Source: Cololabis saira (lineage: Eukaryota > Chordata > Actinopteri > Beloniformes > Belonidae). Taken from it: a DNA stretch of 64,000 bases. Location: contig NC_084591.1 in NCBI RefSeq assembly GCF_033807715.1, positions 43,302,868 through 43,366,867 on the forward strand. The letters run 5' to 3'. Every line of letters begins with the position of its first letter. Position 1 is the first letter of the stretch. The notes under the pieces are model-generated. The model made no database searches and was not told the DNA's origin. It saw nothing but the letters and a program-made list of their open reading frames with translations. Below are positions 59,600-64,000 of this stretch, piece after piece. The position numbers were made by a program, and so were the translations under genes.

Positions 59600-60243
59600 A
59601 ACCCAGTGAGAATGTGGAAAACAACAGCAGAATCGAAAGCCAACAGCCACAATGTCATCAAGTGAGATATATACCAGATAGATGTCCGGTCCCCACCTGT
59701 TTGTCTACATGCCTGAACCTCGTCACCCAGATCATCACATACAGTAGCTACGGATAAGGACTCTCAAGTGGAACTATCAACAACTACTTGGATCAAATAT
59801 CCCAGGATGGAGAAATACATTGAGTCACTCACCGTCTTTAATATGATTCATAGCAGAAAGTCATGTGGACTAGCTAAATGTGGTCAAACGATATCACCTC
59901 GGACTCTTACTAGGAAATAAGAGCTATGAAAGGGTCACACAGAAGTCAGTCACAACCACGAGAAGTACCCACGAAGAGCAAGTCAGATCCTGAAGACCCA
60001 GCTTAATGGGAAGAACAAAGTTCAGGTCATCAGCACAACATGACTCGCCAGTAACCAGATACTGGCTTTATAAACGCGGCTTAATAAACAGCTGGTGTCA
60101 CCGAAGCTTCTCACAAGACATGCAGGGTTTCACCCAAAGCACAACGAGACTGTACACGAAAACAGAAGAAAGGTAGCCGGGGGCAAGTGGTCATCAAAGT
60201 CGGATGAAACAGCAAACATCCACAAGTGCATTGCAGGCTCGGT
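59600..60243 (+). pseudogene. LINE reverse transcriptase relic, part 2
   Basis: Scattered frames read LVTQIITYSSYG, then SDPEDPA-WEE (KSQLNGKNK block), and LTRHAGFHPKHNETVHENRR followed by KSDETANIHKCIAG. These correspond, in order, to the palm and thumb regions (LSQIITKTGYG, LNGKNK, LLTMHGGFHPKSST-RLY, DETTNIHEYI) of the same RT as part 1. The catalytic YxDD segment is not recognisable. Heavily mutated. Confidence 0.65.
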
Positions 60244-60539
60244 GGGTTAACACTGACTGTGTTTCCATGCATCAATAACCCTTTTAAAACCCGAATATTA
60301 GCAATAACTCGGTTTTGCACGGCCATGTAAACACCAATAACCCCTTTGAATAACCCGAATTTGCTCAGGTTTTTAAAAACCTGAATATGAGCCCTGGGTT
60401 ACTCCTTTTAAAACCCGAATATTTGGTCATGTAAACACCAAATGGAATATCTCCATCAAACGGAACAGGAATTTGTTTTCTGCACATGTTCTGTTCACAA
60501 GGAATCCTGGTCTTTTGAGTCCAGGAAGTTCTTATAAAC

Positions 60540-60783
60540 ACGGAGAAACACAAGACCAGGAGGAGACTAATCACTTCATAAATGTAATGAAGGATATGAA
60601 CATTTCTGCATTTGTAGATGGTGGAAAGTACCGGGATAGTGAGATTTACAAGAAGGTGAGCGAAAAGTTGCGCGAAGCAGCATTTGTTTTGAATTTGGAT
60701 ACAGGAAGAAGCAGTGGAAATGACGGGAATTGCGTCATGATGTTCTCCGTGCATCGCTGGTTTGATCCAGATATCCCGAATGA
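60540..60783 (+). pseudogene. Myb/SANT-like protein remnant in the Harbinger-like element
   Basis: The frame reads QEETNHFINVMKDMNISAFV, then DGGKYRDSEIYKKVSEKLRE, then AAFVLNLD. The spacing E-T--FI-L----I---LDG---R--EI---I---L---G- resembles the Myb/SANT-like DNA-binding protein that partners the DDE transposase in PIF/Harbinger elements. It is truncated and ends in the hAT insertion. The resemblance is by pattern only. Confidence 0.5.
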
Positions 60784-61487
60784 CAGAGGTGTCAAGTAAC
60801 GAAGTACAAATACTTTGTTACCTTACTTAAGTAGAAGTTTTGGTTATCTATACTTCACTGGAGTAATTATTTTTCAAACGACTTTTTACTTTTACTCCTT
60901 ACATTTTCACACAATTATCTGTACTTTTTACTCCTTACATTTTAAAAACAACCTTGTTACTCTATTTCATTTCGGCCTTTAAATAAAACTATCCAGTTAA
61001 ATTGCTCCATCCGGATAGAGTGAATTTGGTTGTGGTTGTGGCACGGATGTTCTTGTCCAGTTTTGTTCTTACATCCGTTCCCTCAGATTCCTGCAACTAA
61101 ACTTGGATGTACATTCCAATAAAGGTTAGGATAAATGATAACATGCCTCTGAAGTTTGACTTTTTGCACCATTACAATACTTATAGGCAACTAGTCATCA
61201 TATCTGCTGCTCTCTGAAACACATGTTAATGCTCAATAGTACACATATATGGTTCTTTAATATATTTACATTATACTAAGATGCATTCATTTTCAATGGC
61301 TTTTGTCGTTCATGGCTTTTTTCCCCCTTACATTACTTTTACTTTTATACTTTAAGTAGTTTTGAAACCAGTACTTTTATACTTTTACTTGAGTAAAAAA
61401 CTCGAGTTGATACTTCAACTTCTACAGGAATATTTTTAAACTCTAGTATCTATACTTCTACCTGATTAATGAATGTGAACACCCCTG
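60784..61487. mobile_element. hAT element (CAGAGGTG ... CACCCCTG) with TSD CCGAATGA
   Basis: CCGAATGA is repeated exactly at 60776-60783 and 61488-61495. The interior is rich in TACTTTTACT and its complement, like 48740-49485, and the ends are similar, so both belong to one hAT family. Confidence 0.92.
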
Positions 61488-61588
61488 CCGAATGATTAAT
61501 CACCATGTAAACGGAATATTCTGAATGTCTCAGTAACCGGAATATTAGCAATAACCCGAATTTTGACTGCATGTAAACGTAGTCAGTG

Positions 61589-63507
61589 ACATGGCAGCTA
61601 ACCTAAGATGAGATAAACTGGTCCAACTACATCTATCTCTCCGTCACCCATTTGGCCTCCACACACACCTGTGAACAAGTGAAATTCAAAAACCAGGGAT
61701 GTAACATATTTATATAGTGTGTATGCAGTTGCTGTTTCTGCAGGTCAGGCAGTCGACACGTGCTCTCAGTAGAAAAACTGCCAAAGTCCCCCACCATTGA
61801 CGGTGTGTGAAACCTGCAACAACAACATAATACTCCATCCAACGGTTAGCATTGGCAGGAAAATGATCCGCTTTGAAAGTGCTGCTACAAAAAAATGTTC
61901 ACAAATGACTTCAAATATTTTCCTCAATGTTCCTTCTCAGAAAACAGAATGAGGTTTTTGCCCTTCCAAATGATGTCCTAATAAATACACTTTAATTCGA
62001 GCGACACCGCAGCCAGAGACGGGTGATCAGGTGCAGTTTTGCCTTCATGCAATCACCGACTGCAAACGTGAAGGTAAGAGCATTGTAGAACACCAGCTGT
62101 CAAACGAGAGGGGCAGCTGTTCCCTGCACACGGTGAGCCAGGCTTTACAGAACAACAACAATAACCTGCAGCCGCTCCGTTCACTATCTCAGCCTCTGAC
62201 ACGAATGTCATTATTCGCTCGCGCACGCTGGTCAATAAAAATGTGATGGTGTCGCCGACTCGCTTTCTGAAGGCGCAGAGTCCTGAGCTGCAGACAAACA
62301 AAGAAAGATGTGGCTCCGCTCGGCAATAAGCGCCGTATCTGCGTTGTTTCCACGAACATGTCTAATAAGGCTATTACGTGCATGAGTGGTCGGCCGTGTA
62401 CGCATCCAGTCATTAGTGTTATTTAACCTCTACATTTCATTTTCATGAAAACAGGCCTATGGAGCGAGTAGAGAGAAAGAAAAAAAAACACAGGTTTCAC
62501 AGCCACGATAGTTATTACAGTGAACGACTTTCTGTCAAGCGCATTACACACACACAAAGAGCAGCACTTAGCACCCAGTTAAGAGCTATTTCAGGGACAC
62601 CTTTTATTTCCTCCTGCAAACAGCGTGTCAGCACCTCTCGCCACTGACGCTTCAATCTGTTCCATTAAGCGCTAACGAGTCGCGGTGAGAAGGGAATGCT
62701 GTCACACCAAATTACAAGAATACAGCCGTAATCAGCTCTCAGTATGAAGCTCCTCGTCTCCCCACGTCCCGGCCGGCAGGAGGCCAGAACTCAGATCATC
62801 TCTCCTACATGCAGGTAATAGACGACATCATTTGCAGAAGATGGACAAGAAGAGTAGAAAATAAATAAAAATAAAGAATGTGTGGAATTTCTGTTTAGAA
62901 GTGGGGACAAATAAAGTAAAACAAAATAATGACAAATAGAGAAATAAGAGGAACACAACTGTGACAAAGGAAATAAATGACAAAAAAGAGAGTATGCGGT
63001 AAAAATGTGAGAATGAAAAGATAAGAAGAGAATAAGAAAGCAGGTTGCAGGTAGCATGAGTGAATGATTCAGTGACCCCCCCCCCCCTCTCCCCCATTCC
63101 TTTATCTGTTTATGTCGGTTGGTATCACCTTTTCTTCTGCAGTGTTTACTCTCACTGCACGATGACCAGAACAAACACCGACTCGCTTCAGTCTGGTTCC
63201 TGCTGTGTGCGGACGCATGTGTGAGCGTCAACAAACAAATCAGAACCGAGCTGGAGGGGATAGCTGTGAGAGCCCTCGTCCCGCGAGCTCCTCTCAACAA
63301 CACACACCGACGGGACGTGGCTCCACTGCTGACCTGGACGTCTGTAATCCTTTTATCTCATCTCCAGGTCTGTGTGAAATACATGGACCGCTCTCACCTT
63401 GAACCAGGACCGTGTACTGGCCGGGGCCGGGGGCAACAGAGCCCACAGACGCATCACTGCATGTGGTTTTAACATCCCTTTAGTGTACTCTGCAGCGCTC
63501 CAGAGAC
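61589..63507. other. Intron, no gene assigned
   Basis: Mostly unique-looking sequence. A C-run lies at 63076-63087. The 170-codon minus frame at 62791-63303 has no recognisable domain. The preceding CADPS exon was not found here. Confidence 0.45.
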
Positions 63508-63511
63508 TTAA

Positions 63512-64000
63512 AGGGGACCTATTATGAAAAACAGGTTTTCTCTTGCTTTAACATATATAAAGTGGTCTCCCCTCAGCCTGCCAACTCAGAGAAGGAGGAA
63601 AGCAACCAAATTCTGCAGTGTCTGTACAGCCGCCCTGATGAGGCATCCAGTGTGATGTGGATCTACGAGCCGTTCAGATTCTGCTCATTTTCGTTACGTA
63701 ACCAAAATGCAAACCTCGCCCACAACTATAAAACCGTGTAACTGCATGAGAGCGTCCGACTATCGTAGCACTGTGTGACATCGTCTCTCTGTCCATCTCC
63801 CTCCAGCAGCTGCCACTTTATTGAGGTTTTTGTAGTGAAATGAGGAGGAATCATAGAGATAACTTCTCATTTCAACTAACTGGATCAGCCGTTCCTCATC
63901 CATGACTGTTTCCTACAGCGCTTTCAACCGGCTTTCAACGCGAGCGACAGGAATAGAATAGAAGCAGGGCGTCCGACAAATGTTTAGCTCAAAACGGCAC
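63512..64000. mobile_element. TTAA-type (Kolobok/T2-like) element, left part, runs off window
   Basis: TTAA at 63508-63511 precedes AGGGGACCTATTATGAAAAA. Homologous to 8538 and 37413, and from 63727 to the 9733 copy. The right end lies beyond the window. Confidence 0.8.

Larger units (their letters stand above)
60251..61588. mobile_element. CACTGACTACGTTTACATGC element, copy B (Harbinger-like), interrupted by a hAT
   Basis: Ends CACTGACTGTGTTTCCATGC and GCATGTAAACGTAGTCAGTG are inverted. Same subterminal GGTTTTAAAAACC and CGAATATTAGCAATAACYCG motifs as copy A (28981-29508). It retains a longer protein remnant than copy A. Confidence 0.75.

Noticed and set aside
62791..63303. 170-codon minus-strand ORF
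   Set aside because: Biased composition from A/T-rich sequence, no domain or homologue recognised.

Overview
The window is vertebrate nuclear DNA, almost certainly from a teleost fish. The evidence is spliced exons of a conserved animal neurosecretory gene, very long CA microsatellites, and dense layers of fish-type transposons: an L1-like LINE, Tc1/mariner, hAT, PIF/Harbinger-like, Kolobok/T2-like TTAA elements and a tRNA-derived SINE. There are no prokaryotic operons, no CRISPR array, and no rRNA or functional tRNA gene that I can see.

Only one host gene is visible. Four exons on the minus strand (A 49960-50096, B 32733-32920, C 17987-18088, D 7461-7524, in transcription order) join in frame with GT/AG splice sites. 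Together they encode about 163 residues of a CADPS-family protein (calcium-dependent activator protein for secretion, which primes dense-core vesicles). They cover the stretch after the PH domain leading toward the MUN region. By memory of the family, the residues fit CADPS2 better than CADPS. Introns A-B, B-C and C-D are 17.0, 14.6 and 10.5 kb. Earlier and later exons lie outside the window, so nearly everything else here is intron.

Layout, left to right. 1-3560: 3' part of an L1-like LINE with an open ORF2. 3561-7460: transposon mosaic. 7461-7524: exon D. 8534-13190: nested Kolobok-like, hAT and Harbinger-like MITE copies with CA tracts. 14331-17410: a 1.4-kb TIR element, a hAT, a palindromic element and a Tc1 relic. 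17987-18088: exon C. 18465-32711: scattered repeats, LINE ends and three dated-by-nesting hAT/Harbinger-type elements. 32733-32920: exon B. 33023-49523: palindromic elements, a Kolobok-like element nested in one of them, a foldback element with minisatellite arms, BED-finger hAT relic, minisatellite, LINE fragment, and a SINE split by a hAT. 49960-50096: exon A. 50265-64000: mostly unassigned intron plus a TIR element with a 9-bp minisatellite, a broken restriction-endonuclease-type LINE RT, and another Harbinger-like/hAT nest.

I found no multi-gene 'system'. The most unusual structures are (i) the 861-bp TIR element at 54002-54862, with long inverted arms and a 21-unit, indel-free 9-bp array; (ii) the foldback element at 40658-41190, with tandem-repeat arms around a purine-rich loop; (iii) a ~400-bp perfect-hairpin family present nine times in one gene; and (iv) several insertions whose empty sites or target duplications can be read directly from the window.
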